A DNA stretch of 64,000 nt from Melampsora larici-populina 98AG31. Its lineage: Eukaryota; Basidiomycota; Pucciniomycetes; Pucciniales; Melampsoraceae. The notes below the pieces were generated by a model, which saw nothing but the letters and a program-made list of their open reading frames with translations, searched no databases and had not been told where the DNA came from. The translations under genes and the position numbers were made by a program. The stretch spans positions 922,693 through 986,692 of the forward strand of contig NW_006768789.1 of the NCBI RefSeq assembly GCF_000204055.1. The letters are read 5' to 3'. Positions 37,016-49,200 of the stretch are shown in pieces; within the stretch, counting starts at the first letter, position 1; every line of letters starts with the position of its first letter.

Positions 37016-39525
37016 CTATTGATATCGCTTAGCAACTTCTTCTTTCAAGCCTTGTAATATTTTCTTTGAAATCTCATCAGGACAGTCTTCCTCCTTTGCG
37101 CGAGTGATTTCCAGATCCTTGCTTTTAAGCTTGCTTGACATCAAGTTATTTGTGATTCAATTCGATTCTTCGCTAGCATCAGCTCGTCGACTTGCTACTG
37201 CAGTGAATGCAGCCATTGCTTCAATTCTGGATTTATCATCATGAGACTCTCGCTTTGATTCAATTCGCTGTTCCTTTGCCGCTTTGCCACCAATAGGATG
37301 TTCTCTGTCATCGGGCCCAGCATGTGTGTTAGCCAAAGATGATTCATTCTGAGTCGCATCTGGAGTTGGATTTGGAAGGATGTCAGCAGGGGGTGGTGGA
37401 GGGGGGTGATTGTGCTGGTTGATAAGCCGAGTATCCCACTTCGTCTTGTACCTAAGTTTCTGCCAAGCCGTTGTAGTATTTAAAGCTCAAGAAGAGCTTT
37501 ACAACACCTAAGAAGGGATAATCTACTACATGTAATATAGTAGAAGTTGCCTAAAGACTGCCTTCTTCAAAGAAACCAGCACAAGGGCACCTGCTGACCA
37601 CTTTGTGATAACAGAGAAAAAGATATAGGCACCAGAGAAATAAAGCAATACTGTTGTGAAGTATTATTCCTAGATTTTAAGCGCAAAAATACACACACTA
37701 TGTTATTACTAGCAATACTGTTGGTAAGTATTATTCCCAATTTGACTTATAGTCTTCAACACACGTAAATAAATTTCTCCTTGCTTTGAAGGGGCGGATT
37801 TAAGTGATCTTAGTACAAATATAGTAAATAAATGATGATTTATAACACTACAACAAAGGTATAAGATGCAGAAAGGGGAACAACAATTCCAAAATCATCA
37901 AAGAGTACTTTTATCCACATGTAACAACCTCTACAATAGTCAACAGCCTCAAAAACCAGTCAAATCCGCCTAAAGAACCCTAAAAACCATGTAATGACGC
38001 AGAGTAATGATATTGTTACTAATGTATGATGTAATCTTCACAGCCAAAAGTGATCAATAACGCAATGATTTAATGTACAGCACTTCTTAAGATGAATACA
38101 GGTGATTTTTTCCTTGTAAACTAGCTGCAAACCAATTTTTGAGATTACAAATTTTTTCAGGAGTGGTCCAATTTTGATCTACTATAGTGCATCTTGTAGC
38201 CCTTGTGATACTGATCATTTATGACACCCATATGACCTATTTCTGATGAGTTATGAGTAAGATATTGAGTTGTGAAGTTAAGGTTTTTGGTGTTACATGT
38301 TGACTTGTGACTGTAAATTCAAGATTCACACCAATTTCTTATTTGCCTTATAACTTTTTACATAAACCTCCGTTACTAATGATTTAAAGTTTGTACATTA
38401 TGTAATCCACTCTTCTGCGTTGAATGAGCTATCTACCAACTTAATCTGACGTCATTTGAAATATGTAATTAGCTGAAAACCTTCATTTTCCACGAAATTC
38501 ACCCATTTTCTTCACTTTTCACAGCTGCTACTCTCTTTTTCTTGCTCATGTAATATGACATCATCTTCTAGAACCTTAAAAATCCCGGTAAATCCTCTTG
38601 GCAACCTTAATTTCCACTACTACCACCATTACATATGTAAACTACACGCATAACCCTTGTTTACCAACTTTGAAAAAGTACCTTTCTGCTAATAACTTCT
38701 GTTTTCCCTTATCAACCTTGAAGATTAAAATTGTTACTGTATAATAAAGTGTTTTTCTTTCATATTCTAACCTTATAAAACCCATAACTTAATTATAAAC
38801 AACCTAAAAACCATTTTCCAACTTTTACACCTATATTTTCAAATTTTTCTTATCTTTTCTTTTTCTGTCTTTTTGTAATGACTTTGTAAGTACACTATAT
38901 TTATCTTAAGAATATTTTGAAATGAGATGACATAATATTGAGCTAATAAGTATACATAAGCTGCTAAGAGCTTCAATTGATCTGAAAACCTGAATTTTGA
39001 ATTTCCTGCTATACTGAAGTTTCCTAATAACTTGGTAAAGTAATGATGATTAATTTTCTTGCTTGATATCATAAATAGATCACCACACCGTGAGAAACTT
39101 GAAAGAGGTTTTCATCTCGGCTTGGTACACTTTCATCGCATCAAAAATCCACGTATCAGGCGATGTTCCCAATGGTGGATCATGCTCCAAGAAAGCATAG
39201 ATCCCAGAGAACTTCTGGGTTGATGGATTCATTGTACGCCATCTGAAAGGTAATTTAAACTTTGAATTCCAATACATCTGGTAAATTCAATGTGATATAC
39301 TACTCACTGATTCTTACACATCTTGCCTGTTTGTTGAGAGTGCGAGTGATTATTGAAATGAGCTGTGAGATATTCAAAAAAGGCCTTGCTTGACAAGTTG
39401 TTAGAGTGTTTGGGTTGAGTGCTGGTGACAATCCAAGATATTGCTAGCTGCTTGTGCTTAGCTTCAGTCCAATTACCTCCTCGTTTGGTGGCTGTTGAAG
39501 TAGCAGGATCAGGTGGAAGGGACAT
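37016..39525 (-). pseudogene. Harbinger ORF2: Myb/SANT-like DNA-binding partner, interrupted
   Basis: N-terminal exon starts MSLPPDPATSTATKRGGNWT and continues LAISWIVTSTQ, KAFFEYLTAHFN; the next exon has RWRTMNPSTQKFSGIYAFLE and GTSPDTWIFDAMKVYQ, the SANT/NAM-associated pattern of fungal and plant Harbinger partners. The ORF breaks after FKFLT at 39088-39091 where the TG...CA element is inserted, and resumes at 37466 as AWQKLRYKTKWDTRLINQ, then HPIGGKAAKEQR, ending KRYQ with TAG at 37018-37016. Removing the insertion and one copy of its CCGT duplication restores the frame. One TGA interrupts the C-part (after ADASEESN). Confidence 0.75.
37471..39087 (-). mobile_element. TG...CA element, copy 2, 4-bp duplication ACGG/CCGT
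   Basis: On the minus strand it begins TGTGGTGATC and ends TTTAAATACTACA; flanked by CCGT at 37467-37470 and 39088-39091. Aligns by eye over most of its 1617 bp with the reverse complement of 29413-31179. No coding capacity. Its insertion into Harbinger ORF2 is precise, so it is younger than the Harbinger copy. Confidence 0.78.
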
Positions 39526-39815
39526 TTTGAATCAGTTGATGGTGCAGGGAAGATTTGAAGTTTTGAAGTTGTGAAGTGTTGAGGCTTCAAAATGTCAAAG
39601 AAACCAAAGTTGATTGACCTGGTTGACCAATTCAATGTGTCAAATTGTAAGATAATGCTTGATTTAGGCTTGCATAGATTTAGACAACCCTGATGCATCA
39701 TTTGACACATTCACAGGGAGCACAACCGTAAAACAGGTCCATAGTGGACCTGTAGATAATTTAGTGTTAAAGTAACACCAATTCACGTTGTTAGAGCAAC
39801 CATAGTGGGTGCTCT

Positions 39816-40406
39816 AAGTAGGAGAAATTCATGTCTCAAACCTGTGTACTGGCTGGTTGCCAAATTGTCTGGTATGTAAATATCCTGATTTATTCAATAA
39901 TAGGGGTTGGGCGATGGTTCAACCAACTTTGGCCGACATAGGATTCTGCCACACAAAGACCATTGAAGTCGCCCAAAGTGGTTCAAGCTAGAGCTCCTGA
40001 GATATCACAGGTTTATCCCGTGTCCAGCTGCCTTGACCAACACAATTTTTTCATAGGCAGCCAAGTTTTGGGGCAGTGCCATTCTGTGACAGGCGTCTCA
40101 GGCTAACCTCTATTTGGTCTACCAGAAGCTTTTGGCTTGGCGACTTGGAGAAATATTTGAACAGATAACCCAACAGACGGTTGGGGTTACGTGCTGGGCC
40201 CATCCTATTTTTTTGCTGCCATAAAAGTTGTCCAAAAAAATAAGGGATTCTTTGATATTGTTTGAATTGGGTTTAAACAGGGGCTGATTGGCTGCAAGGA
40301 AAATCCAAACTACCATTGAATAGCTGTGCTGCCGCACTTTGCCCCAACCCCTGATGACCTGCTTGGATCCTTGGGGTTGGGGAGCATTTCAAAAGATTCT
40401 TGAAGA
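39816..40406. other. Repeat-like flank of the assembly gap
   Basis: Contains AGGGGTTGGG at 39902-39911 and its complement at 40343-40352, with an inner inverted pair (GTTCAACCAACTTTGG / CCAAAGTGGTTCAAGC) near 39920-40000. This may be a small TIR element of about 450 bp, but no duplication was found. GGGGTTGGG-type sequence recurs just before the Ns. Confidence 0.3.
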
Positions 40407-41351
40407 NNNNNNNNNNNNNNNNNNNNNNNNNNNNNNNNNNNNNNNNNNNNNNNNNNNNNNNNNNNNNNNNNNNNNNNNNNNNNNNNNNNNNNNNNNNNNN
40501 NNNNNNNNNNNNNNNNNNNNNNNNNNNNNNNNNNNNNNNNNNNNNNNNNNNNNNNNNNNNNNNNNNNNNNNNNNNNNNNNNNNNNNNNNNNNNNNNNNNN
40601 NNNNNNNNNNNNNNNNNNNNNNNNNNNNNNNNNNNNNNNNNNNNNNNNNNNNNNNNNNNNNNNNNNNNNNNNNNNNNNNNNNNNNNNNNNNNNNNNNNNN
40701 NNNNNNNNNNNNNNNNNNNNNNNNNNNNNNNNNNNNNNNNNNNNNNNNNNNNNNNNNNNNNNNNNNNNNNNNNNNNNNNNNNNNNNNNNNNNNNNNNNNN
40801 NNNNNNNNNNNNNNNNNNNNNNNNNNNNNNNNNNNNNNNNNNNNNNNNNNNNNNNNNNNNNNNNNNNNNNNNNNNNNNNNNNNNNNNNNNNNNNNNNNNN
40901 NNNNNNNNNNNNNNNNNNNNNNNNNNNNNNNNNNNNNNNNNNNNNNNNNNNNNNNNNNNNNNNNNNNNNNNNNNNNNNNNNNNNNNNNNNNNNNNNNNNN
41001 NNNNNNNNNNNNNNNNNNNNNNNNNNNNNNNNNNNNNNNNNNNNNNNNNNNNNNNNNNNNNNNNNNNNNNNNNNNNNNNNNNNNNNNNNNNNNNNNNNNN
41101 NNNNNNNNNNNNNNNNNNNNNNNNNNNNNNNNNNNNNNNNNNNNNNNNNNNNNNNNNNNNNNNNNNNNNNNNNNNNNNNNNNNNNNNNNNNNNNNNNNNN
41201 NNNNNNNNNNNNNNNNNNNNNNNNNNNNNNNNNNNNNNNNNNNNNNNNNNNNNNNNNNNNNNNNNNNNNNNNNNNNNNNNNNNNNNNNNNNNNNNNNNNN
41301 NNNNNNNNNNNNNNNNNNNNNNNNNNNNNNNNNNNNNNNNNNNNNNNNNNN
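40407..41351. other. Assembly gap (run of N)
   Basis: 945 unknown bases. The real length may differ. It removes the 3' end of the ILV6 gene. Confidence 0.99.
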
Positions 41352-42724
41352 AGCTTCACTTTCATCGCCCTCATCGCTGTCAGACAGGCCTTGCCAGTCA
41401 GATTGGATTGGGGCGCGAGGCATGACCATAGTACCAGTACGGGCAGCTTCAAGGATACCGTAAGGCCTGACTAACTTGAGGAAAGCATCGATTCTCGACG
41501 TTTTGGCACTCAACTCGACAACGATGCAGTCATGCGAGACATCTACGACATTACCACCAAAATGGCCTGCAAGATTGGTTAACGCTTGAAGGTTCAGATG
41601 TTTCTGTCGTAGAGCCTCAGACGGACTGAGTTCCCCGAAATCGTTGTGCTGTTCCGAGCCAGTTGCACGAGGTGTGGTTTGGGCGTAAGATTGAGGGTTG
41701 GATGGGTTGGTCTTGGCATGTAACTGATCTTCGAAGTACTCGGGGCCCAATATGGACACCTTGACCAGAAGCAATTCGCGTTCAATCTTCTTGTTGTGAG
41801 TGTAATCAAGTACTGCCCAAACAGGAACCTAGTAAGAAGCGGAGATCAAACAAATCAGTTTCTGTGATGAGTTGAACAACGTTCATGAGCCGGTAGGGTA
41901 CGGGGATAAGCAAGGAGTTCAGATAATGTAGATAAGGTAGCAATTTGTGGAGTCTTCATAAATCCGTGATGGACCATCAGACTCGTCATCTAAATTCAAA
42001 AGTGTATCATCATAGAATGGGACCGGAGGCGGTGGAGTAGAAAGTATTGAACATATGGAGATGGGAGCCTTACCAAGTCTTCAAGTTGTCTGCGAGCTTG
42101 CTCAACCACAGCCTCTTGACCTTTCAAGACGATACACATCCTACGAGAGTAAAGAACGCATGGTAAGCATGATGGAGAGCAAGATGGCATATAGTGTGAA
42201 TGCAAACTGACCGAGACAATTCGCGGATCTCAGTAGCACAAACGACTAGAGACTCTATGTTGAAGCCCCTTCCTGCGAGGATTCCTGAAACGCGGGACAG
42301 TACACCGGGCTCATTCTGTACAAGACAATTGAGAACATGGCGATTGAAGGGCTCGACGGAAGGAGGGGGTGTATTGTATCTGGAGGGTGATGACGGAGGT
42401 GAGTGATAAGAAACAAGTGGGAGTATGTGGAAGAGAAGGGGCATACAAGATATTGGTGACAGCTTGTTCGGCACTCCAACGGGGTGGATCGATAACCGGT
42501 AGTGGAGGCGGCCTGCGTCGAGGATGAGCAAGTTTGAAATCGAGTGCAGATGTTGAGGAGGTAGGCTTAGGAGATGAAGAAGCTGCTTGAGTAGGTTTAG
42601 GTGGTAGATCTGAAGGGGAAGGCGAGGAGAAAACAGTGGAAAAAGTTGAGAAAGTACGAGCTGGATGGTGAGAGTTGAGATGAAACCTCAGTGAGGAATG
42701 GGAAAGTATCCTGAGTCTGGACAT
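41352..42724 (-). CDS. ILV6: Acetolactate synthase regulatory (small) subunit, 3' end in gap
   Basis: Regulatory subunit of acetohydroxyacid synthase, which confers valine feedback on branched-chain amino acid synthesis in mitochondria. Exons 42724-42447, 42379-42212, 42140-42074 and 41828 into the gap; junctions are in phase. The N-terminus is S/R-rich with few acids (MSRLRILSHSSLRFHLNSHH), a mitochondrial presequence. The ACT domain follows: HVLNCLVQNEPGVLSRVSGI, LAGRGFNIESLVVCATEI, LSRMCIVLKGQEAVVEQARR, QLEDLVPVWAVLDYT. The C-terminal half (ERELLLVKVSILGPEYFEDQ; LNLQALTNLAGHFGGNVVDV; IVVELSAKTSRIDAFLKLVR; PYGILEAARTGTMVMPRAP) is typical of fungal ILV6. The acidic stretch before the gap is near the expected end. 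Intron 3 is 245 bp, the longest of three. Confidence 0.93.
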
Positions 42725-43721
42725 TTTGTGAAAAGAGTGATCGATGGTTTGGCTTTTAAAGGATTTCGATCAGGTTTTCAACTGATTCAACTCAGACCGA
42801 CAATTCAGGTCAAGTTGTGGGTCAAGACTAAATAGGTTTAACACAAACTCCGCACGCGTTGAAACTTGAATCTCGCTCACCTCCAAGGTCACGTGGTACA
42901 ACTCCCAGAATTTTAGATGCGAGGTGAGTGTGACTAAATTGGGAAGCGCTCATGCTTTTGGTTGTGCGTTCAGATTGATCTTGAACAAGAATAGGCAACA
43001 TATGAGACATGGGCTACTGGGCAAAATTGTTGCGGTTCCTTCTCTGCCTTGCAAGTCTCAGATCATCTTTGAAAAATTTCACTCACAAGACATTTTACAT
43101 GACTTGGAAGAAATAGTGAGAGTACACCACAAGGACATTCGGATGTCCTTGGGATGCCCGTTTTTTTTTGCAGGCGGACGGGCGTCCTGACGGAGCGCTC
43201 TGCAAGACTCTGCCTCGGACATCGGAGGTCGGACTTCCAAAATTGGTCCGTAGGCAGGGCTGAGGAACCCCTGGTGGGAGATCTGTCGGCATCGGGGAGG
43301 GCTGTCGTGAGAACGGCAGCAGCGGAAATCCCCTAAGGGAAGCTTCACGCTACCCTTCAAGAGTCCCTCCTAACAAGTTCAGGACAAACTTCAGAGCGTC
43401 TGTGAGATGACTGGCTCGAGGCGTGTGGAGGACATCCTATGGGCTGTCATCGAGCATCTCGTTTTGTAACAGTTTATCGGGTTCTCGTTTTGACTCGATC
43501 AAGATAGCTTAGGTAAAATAATACATTGATACTCAAATTATTCAAATCAAGCTATATAAGTATGCAAGGAAAAAGAGAGCATAGAGGATGAAGACTACAT
43601 AGATGAACATTGAGAAGTGATCACACTAGTCGATTATAAGATCAGATGAATGCGCCAGAAGGCAGATAGGGCGAGAAATGGACAACGCCAAATGCTCATA
43701 CATACAAGTGTACATAGATTT
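42725..43721. other. Intergenic with a GC-rich patch
   Basis: 42725-43140 is the ILV6 5' flank. 43140-43380 is markedly GC-rich (GGACATTCGGATGTCCTTGG, then many CGG/GGC words) and looks like a repeat fragment; no ends were identified. 43400-43720 is AT-rich with no feature. Confidence 0.4.
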
Positions 43722-45532
43722 TTAGTTGGTGTTTGAAGACATAAATTCCATCGCTTGTGAGACATCATCTTCGGTGGGAACCCTGAACTTTTCATCTTCC
43801 TTGATGTCGAAGATTGACTTATTTCCATCAAAAAACCCTTGATCAGTTGCTATAACAATAGTATCAAAACTGGTACAAGGAAGCGCAAAGTCAATGATAT
43901 GTTGATTGACATAGATTTCTATCAGCCCACTTACGCTCGACGATAAGACCTTTTTTGACCACAAAGATTTTCAAGCTGTTGATCCACCCATGCCCAATGC
44001 GATTGACCAGGTCGCAGCTTGCGGTCTACTTGGTTGGTGTAGTTATATATCGCAGCCTCGATTCTCTGAAAGAGAAACAATATCGGCTAAGAAAGAAAAT
44101 TGAATGTAACTTCAATGATACTGACCAGATAAGCGAATCGAGCTTTGGCCTTCGAGTCCATATCAGCCTCAATTTCTTTTGCAGTGCGAGGATCTTGTGG
44201 ATTAAAAAACCGAGTCAACTGTAACATCAATCATGATCAAAGTAGAACCACGGATTGACATGACCAGTATTAGAGAGAGATCAAACTGAACTTACCAGTA
44301 ATAGCAATTCAGACAGCTTTGGCACTGGTTGTGCGGGTTCATCTATGTTTGCGTGAGTTACAAGTATATTGGTTAAGAGCTTTGAGATAGCAAGGTTAGT
44401 TTAGCCAGTGGAATCATGAGATTCGAAAGAGATGGACATACAGCAATCCTGAAGTCGTCCCGGACATGTCTAACTTTGGCTCCAAAGAACTTCATGAACG
44501 CCTCATGTTTCTTTAGATCGGTCAACGTACTACCAAAGTCTTGAGGTAAATTTTCTAATTTCCATGACTCGGATTGGTTGATTATAGCATTCTACATATG
44601 TAATTGAGTACTGAACTGCTGAAAATCAGAGGAGGATGTATAAAAAGGATACATACCATAGCGATCTTTTCAAAGGATTTTTGTATGGGCTTTTTTTTGG
44701 AATCGACTCTGTAGGTATACGATTCCATTGTATGGTCTTGAAGCGTTTCGCGTATGATCTTAGTAAGTCGGGTCTGGGCATACAAATGGTCAGTACACTC
44801 TGTCTACACTTAAGTAAACGTGCTTACCCCCAGATCAGCGGCAGGCTTCCAGCTGGCAGCAGAACAAAGTTGCGAAACAACATTATCCATATCTTGACGT
44901 GTCTTCTGCAAGAGGCAGACTGATGCGTGATATTGATTTTCAGACCCAGTAATCTAAAAGAATACAATGGTCAGTAACGAGGGTAACTTGTTGATGGAAG
45001 ATTGGCTCACAGAACTTATTCTAAGTGCTTCTGCCCGATGTTTAGAATCGAGTTCAAAGATGTCAGCAAGCTGATTCCATTGAGCTCGATCTGCCGGTGC
45101 CATAGGTAGATTGGTTGAAGGGACTCCGGGCTGTGCAGACCAAAAAGGGACTTGATTGGTGGAATCCAACGGTGAAGATCAATGATTTGGAGACGAAGTA
45201 GGAGAATGGGCTGGTATTTGGTTTCTCGGTTCTTCCATTTCTTCATCAGTATCGTTTTCTTCCTCATCCCTACCACCTGAAGCGAAAGAAGATTAGGAAC
45301 TCTTGATACACAGATGACAAATAGAGGAAATATACCATTGTTATTGGTATTGCTTTGAGAAGTGTTTGAACCAACAAATCTCAATGACGCAGGAAGAGCA
45401 TCGGCTCTTAAAGCTTCACAAATCCAAATCATGTTTTAGACAAAGATTGAACCACAAGGAGGGAAAGAACTTACGTGGTGAGGCTGAACGCGAATCACGG
45501 GTTCGCAAGGTTGGGCGTCGGGATTCTGGCAT
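43722..45532 (-). CDS. Unknown multi-exon protein (possible rust-lineage family), one in-frame TGA
   Basis: Starts MPESRRPTLRTRDSRSASP at 45532. Exons about 45532-45475, 45413-45336, 45276-45011, 44953-44828, 44773-44657, 44591-44442, 44380-44296, then further exons to the stop at 43722; introns are short and GT-AG. Visible text: an acidic stretch (DEEENDTDEEMEE), WNQLADIFELDSKHRAEAL, ASWKPAADLGTRLTKIIRET, SWKLENLPQDFGSTLTDLKK, RFFNPQDPRTAKEIEADMDS, AIYNYTNQVDRKLRPGQSHW, and a C-terminal tail KEDEKFRVPTEDDVSQAMEF. I recognise no domain. TGA at 45181-45179 interrupts exon 3; all other joins read through. It may be a real gene with a nonsense allele, a gene with an extra intron there, or a transposon-carried gene, since it neighbours a CMC element. 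Confidence 0.55.
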
Positions 45533-46273
45533 GGTGATTGCTGAGAGTTGAGAAGGAGAACAATAACGAAAGAAGTGAAAAGACTTTAAGATCCACAGTC
45601 GTTGAACGGTGAACAAAATGATGTGGTTGATTTGAAATTGTTCAAACTTCAAGTTGTCAAAACATCATTTGATGATGAATGTGCATGCCAGTTCGGCCAC
45701 GACTGAAGTGCAAGAAACTTGCTGCCTTCATGGAGCTCTGCGTCCACAATCGGTCACTCTGAGAAAAATCGAAAGATTGGCCGACTCAGCTTATCCTCCT
45801 TCAAAGAATATATTTACTCGTTTCAATCTCATGTTCAAAATTTTCTTCATCTGTGAGATTTAATAAGTCCTCTTTGAGAGATTTCATTCATTGCTTCAGC
45901 ACGCCTAGGACATCATTCAAAACACGTTCACTTGAGCGTTTGCTCAGACATACCAAATGATCTAAATAAAACCGAGACTACTTCTTCTTCATTTATGTTT
46001 TGATCAATCCAAACAACAACAACAAGAAGAGTATTGATTTTTTTATAAAAAGGAAAAAAGATAAAGAAGAAGAAAAAACCAAGAAGAGTAATAATCATAA
46101 TAGAAAAAAAACAAGATCTTCTTCATTTATATATATAAGAGCATAAGTTGGAAGCTAGAGGTTGAGAAGAAATTGCACATGTAGAGATACAATTCTGGTG
46201 AATTGAAAGGAGTCTAAATATAAGTGTTCTGTGAATTTCAATGTTTTGCATATAAAATAAACATGAAGCAGTT
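45533..46273. other. Intergenic, AT-rich
   Basis: Promoter side of the unknown gene and 3' flank of the CMC transposase. A-rich (AAGAAGAA) tracts at about 46010-46110. No gene or element end recognised. Confidence 0.4.
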
Positions 46274-49200
46274 TCAAAAGTCAAACAACGCTGGGTCAAT
46301 ATCTTCACGCGGTAAGATATCTTCATATTTCCTTTTCTTGCCTTTCCCTTTTCCCTTTTGGTTATTATCCTTGGTTGCTTTGTCTTGTTTGGCTTTATCT
46401 TTTTTTGCTTGAGTATCTTTCCAATTGTTGATACCCATCTTAATACATTCCTCCCATTCCTCGCTTGTCCATTGATTGTATTTAATGTTTGCCACAAATC
46501 GATGATCTTCAGCTGAATAGAGCGCACCCAAGTTCAGGATGTACTCGTTGACTGACTTGTGTTCAATTTGATATGGTGATTTGACTGGCATTTGTCCGTC
46601 GTGTCTCGGTGGACTAGCCAGCGGCTGACACTTGGACAAATGGCAATTATGCTGTACATTCAGCACGCACTTTATTTTCTGTCAAACATATAAAGTTTTT
46701 CGAATCAATGTTTGTGAATTTTTTTCAATTCAAAAGACTCACCTCAACAGGTATCCACAAGATTTCTTGTGTCACAGTCAACCCACGGAAACCATAGAAA
46801 TTATCAATATCCTCATTCAAGCGGCAAACCTTAACTTTGGCCAAAAATTTCAAACTACTCTTTCAACATCCGTGCCAGAAGCTTTCAACTCGCCCTACTT
46901 TTGGGGTGTGGTCGCCAGGTAGCACCATCAAAACGAAGTTTTCCATACGAACACGCTGGTGAGATCGAAGATATGCTTCTTTCTTTTGCGACCAGTCGGA
47001 TTCTGGGAATGCTTCTTTGATTTCACTCGGTGCTATGGATTCATTGACATTGCCTATAGCATGATAATTGCAATCAGATAATTAGAATATTAAATAACAC
47101 AAATTAAAAGGTATTGTCACAAACCTTTCATTGAAATTGACCCTTGTGAATTCCATAATTGATTATAAGCCAAACTATTTCGAACCCATTCATTATTCAA
47201 GAATAAATTAAGTACTTCTTTTCCTGCTTTTGCTCGACACTGATACTTCTCATCCCAGAATGAGCCACCAGATAGCAACATTCGCATCAGACATGCAAAG
47301 AGAAAGGTGGTTGTGATGTGTAAGCCTGGATCGTGACGGTTTGAATGAATTGAAGCTAAGCGAGTTACACCGTTGAAGCTTTCGTTTTTTTCAGTTGCAA
47401 CTAAACATAATGGGCCAAACCGTTTGATTGATTCTACTAAGTGGACTAGCATATGAAACTTTGGTTTGTTTGTCCACTGTGCCGTCCATCGGATGATGTG
47501 ACCAAGAAAGATATTGACCAAGATCTTCAGATTTTTCGCGTAGGAAGAAAAGTTCGTAATGGAGGTTTGAAAGATAAAGGAACACAGATGTGCTAATGCC
47601 GTCCACATACGTCGTCGCTCGTAGGAGATATGTTCATACAATACAAAAGGTACTGCTTGTATGATCGTTCGAAAATCTTTTCCAACTAAGCTCTGGTAGA
47701 ATTGAGTCATCGTCTTGGGTTGAATCGGTGGAACTTTGAGGCCGGAAGTATCAAACGATTTCCATCGTGCCAAAATTGAAGGCAGAGCTGAATCCGGAAT
47801 ACCATCCATCGCATCCTTCAACAAATACTTGATAACCCCGAGTAAAACAACATGGAGAATCTCCACAGGCGTATCTTTATGTGCGTCAAACCCTGATATA
47901 ATTCCGTCAGATTTATACAGTACAAACAAATATGAAATGAACAAATTGAGACTCAGACCTTGTAGCCGCAAAAAGGGGTTGAATAGATGTTCTCCAAATT
48001 TTTCATTGAGATCGTCAAACATTTTTTGAACCTCTTCATTTGAATATTCTTTATCTCGGTGTAGCTCATGAAACCACTCAACAAATCAAACATTCATAGT
48101 ATCACGAATTCCATAATCTTTTGCTTTCTTCAAGAATTCGGTGTATTTTTTGGGATTGCAAAGAAGGTTCCAAAGTCCCACAGTTCGTGCTTTCGTCACA
48201 TCCCATTCACGTGGTTTAGGTCCTCCCTAAAAAAATTACAAAAAATTACAAATATGTTAATTTTTTCCAGGGTACATGATAATCACTGAATACACATACC
48301 TCATCATGTTTTAAACCCACAAAGTCGCAAGTATATTTAGCATCTTGTTTCTCAGCAATTGTTTCAACACTCAACATACATATCCGACAAGGGTTCAAAG
48401 TAACTGAAGGATTTGTTGTGTTCAAGATCTCCGCGTGCATAGGAGAATCACCAAGATGACAGAGAGGAACAACCATGACAAGCACATCCTCCTTCAGAAT
48501 TTCGTCATAGGTGGAAAATCCCTCGGTGCCAAGTGTGCTGCGTACATAGAGAAACAAGTTAAATGTAAGCACTACTATCAAATTGAGGTTTTGTTGAATA
48601 AATGAGTACTTTAATTTGTCTACTACGTGATCACCAAGTTCGAGAGCGCTAGATGTATTTGATGTAGCCAGAAAGTGAATGTTGTACTCCTGATTTGTCA
48701 TTCCAGGAGGTAAACCGGATAATGTGAAATAATAACTCATGTGTTTATTCCACTTTTTTGAAACATTTCCGGAAGTATCATCTGAATATAGTGTGATCGG
48801 GACGTGTCGAATAACTTTACCATTTGCTTTAGTTCGCCATGGGTTCGGCAGAGGTATCTCTTGGTACTGATCGCCATCATGATTACGTTCTGATTGTATA
48901 CCAAATCAAAGGGATCAGACCAAGCAGGAAGTGTCAAAAGAAGGAAGTGTCAAAAAGAATCACGTACGATACATTACACCTCCGCATCGTTCTTCCAGAG
49001 AAAGACCATTTTCGTCTTTTGAATCTATGAAAGTTTTTCTAATAGAATCAATTGAAACTGTAACTAGCAAAGGAGAATCAAACTCCTGGTGCGAATCAAC
49101 AACAATTTGTAATCCATGATTAATACCCTGAGATACAGTTGAAGCCTTCAAGCATTTGGCATAAGCTTGGCCTGACTGCTGAAAGAAGAAAATTGGGACA

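Larger units (their letters stand above)
34744..39815. mobile_element. PIF/Harbinger element, complete but decayed, with nested insertions
   Basis: Ends carry a 14-bp inverted repeat AGAGCACCCACTAT (34744-34757) and its complement (39802-39815). Bases next to the ends (TGA left, TAA right) are compatible with a mutated 3-bp TAA duplication. Inside are a Harbinger DDE nuclease (plus) and a convergent Myb/SANT-like ORF2 (minus), the two-gene layout of the superfamily. Subtracting the 1.6-kb nested element leaves about 3.45 kb, a normal Harbinger size. Both genes carry stops. Confidence 0.75.

Noticed and set aside
40310..41774. Very long open frames across the N run
   Set aside because: They are artefacts of unknown bases; only the ILV6 frame right of the gap is supported.
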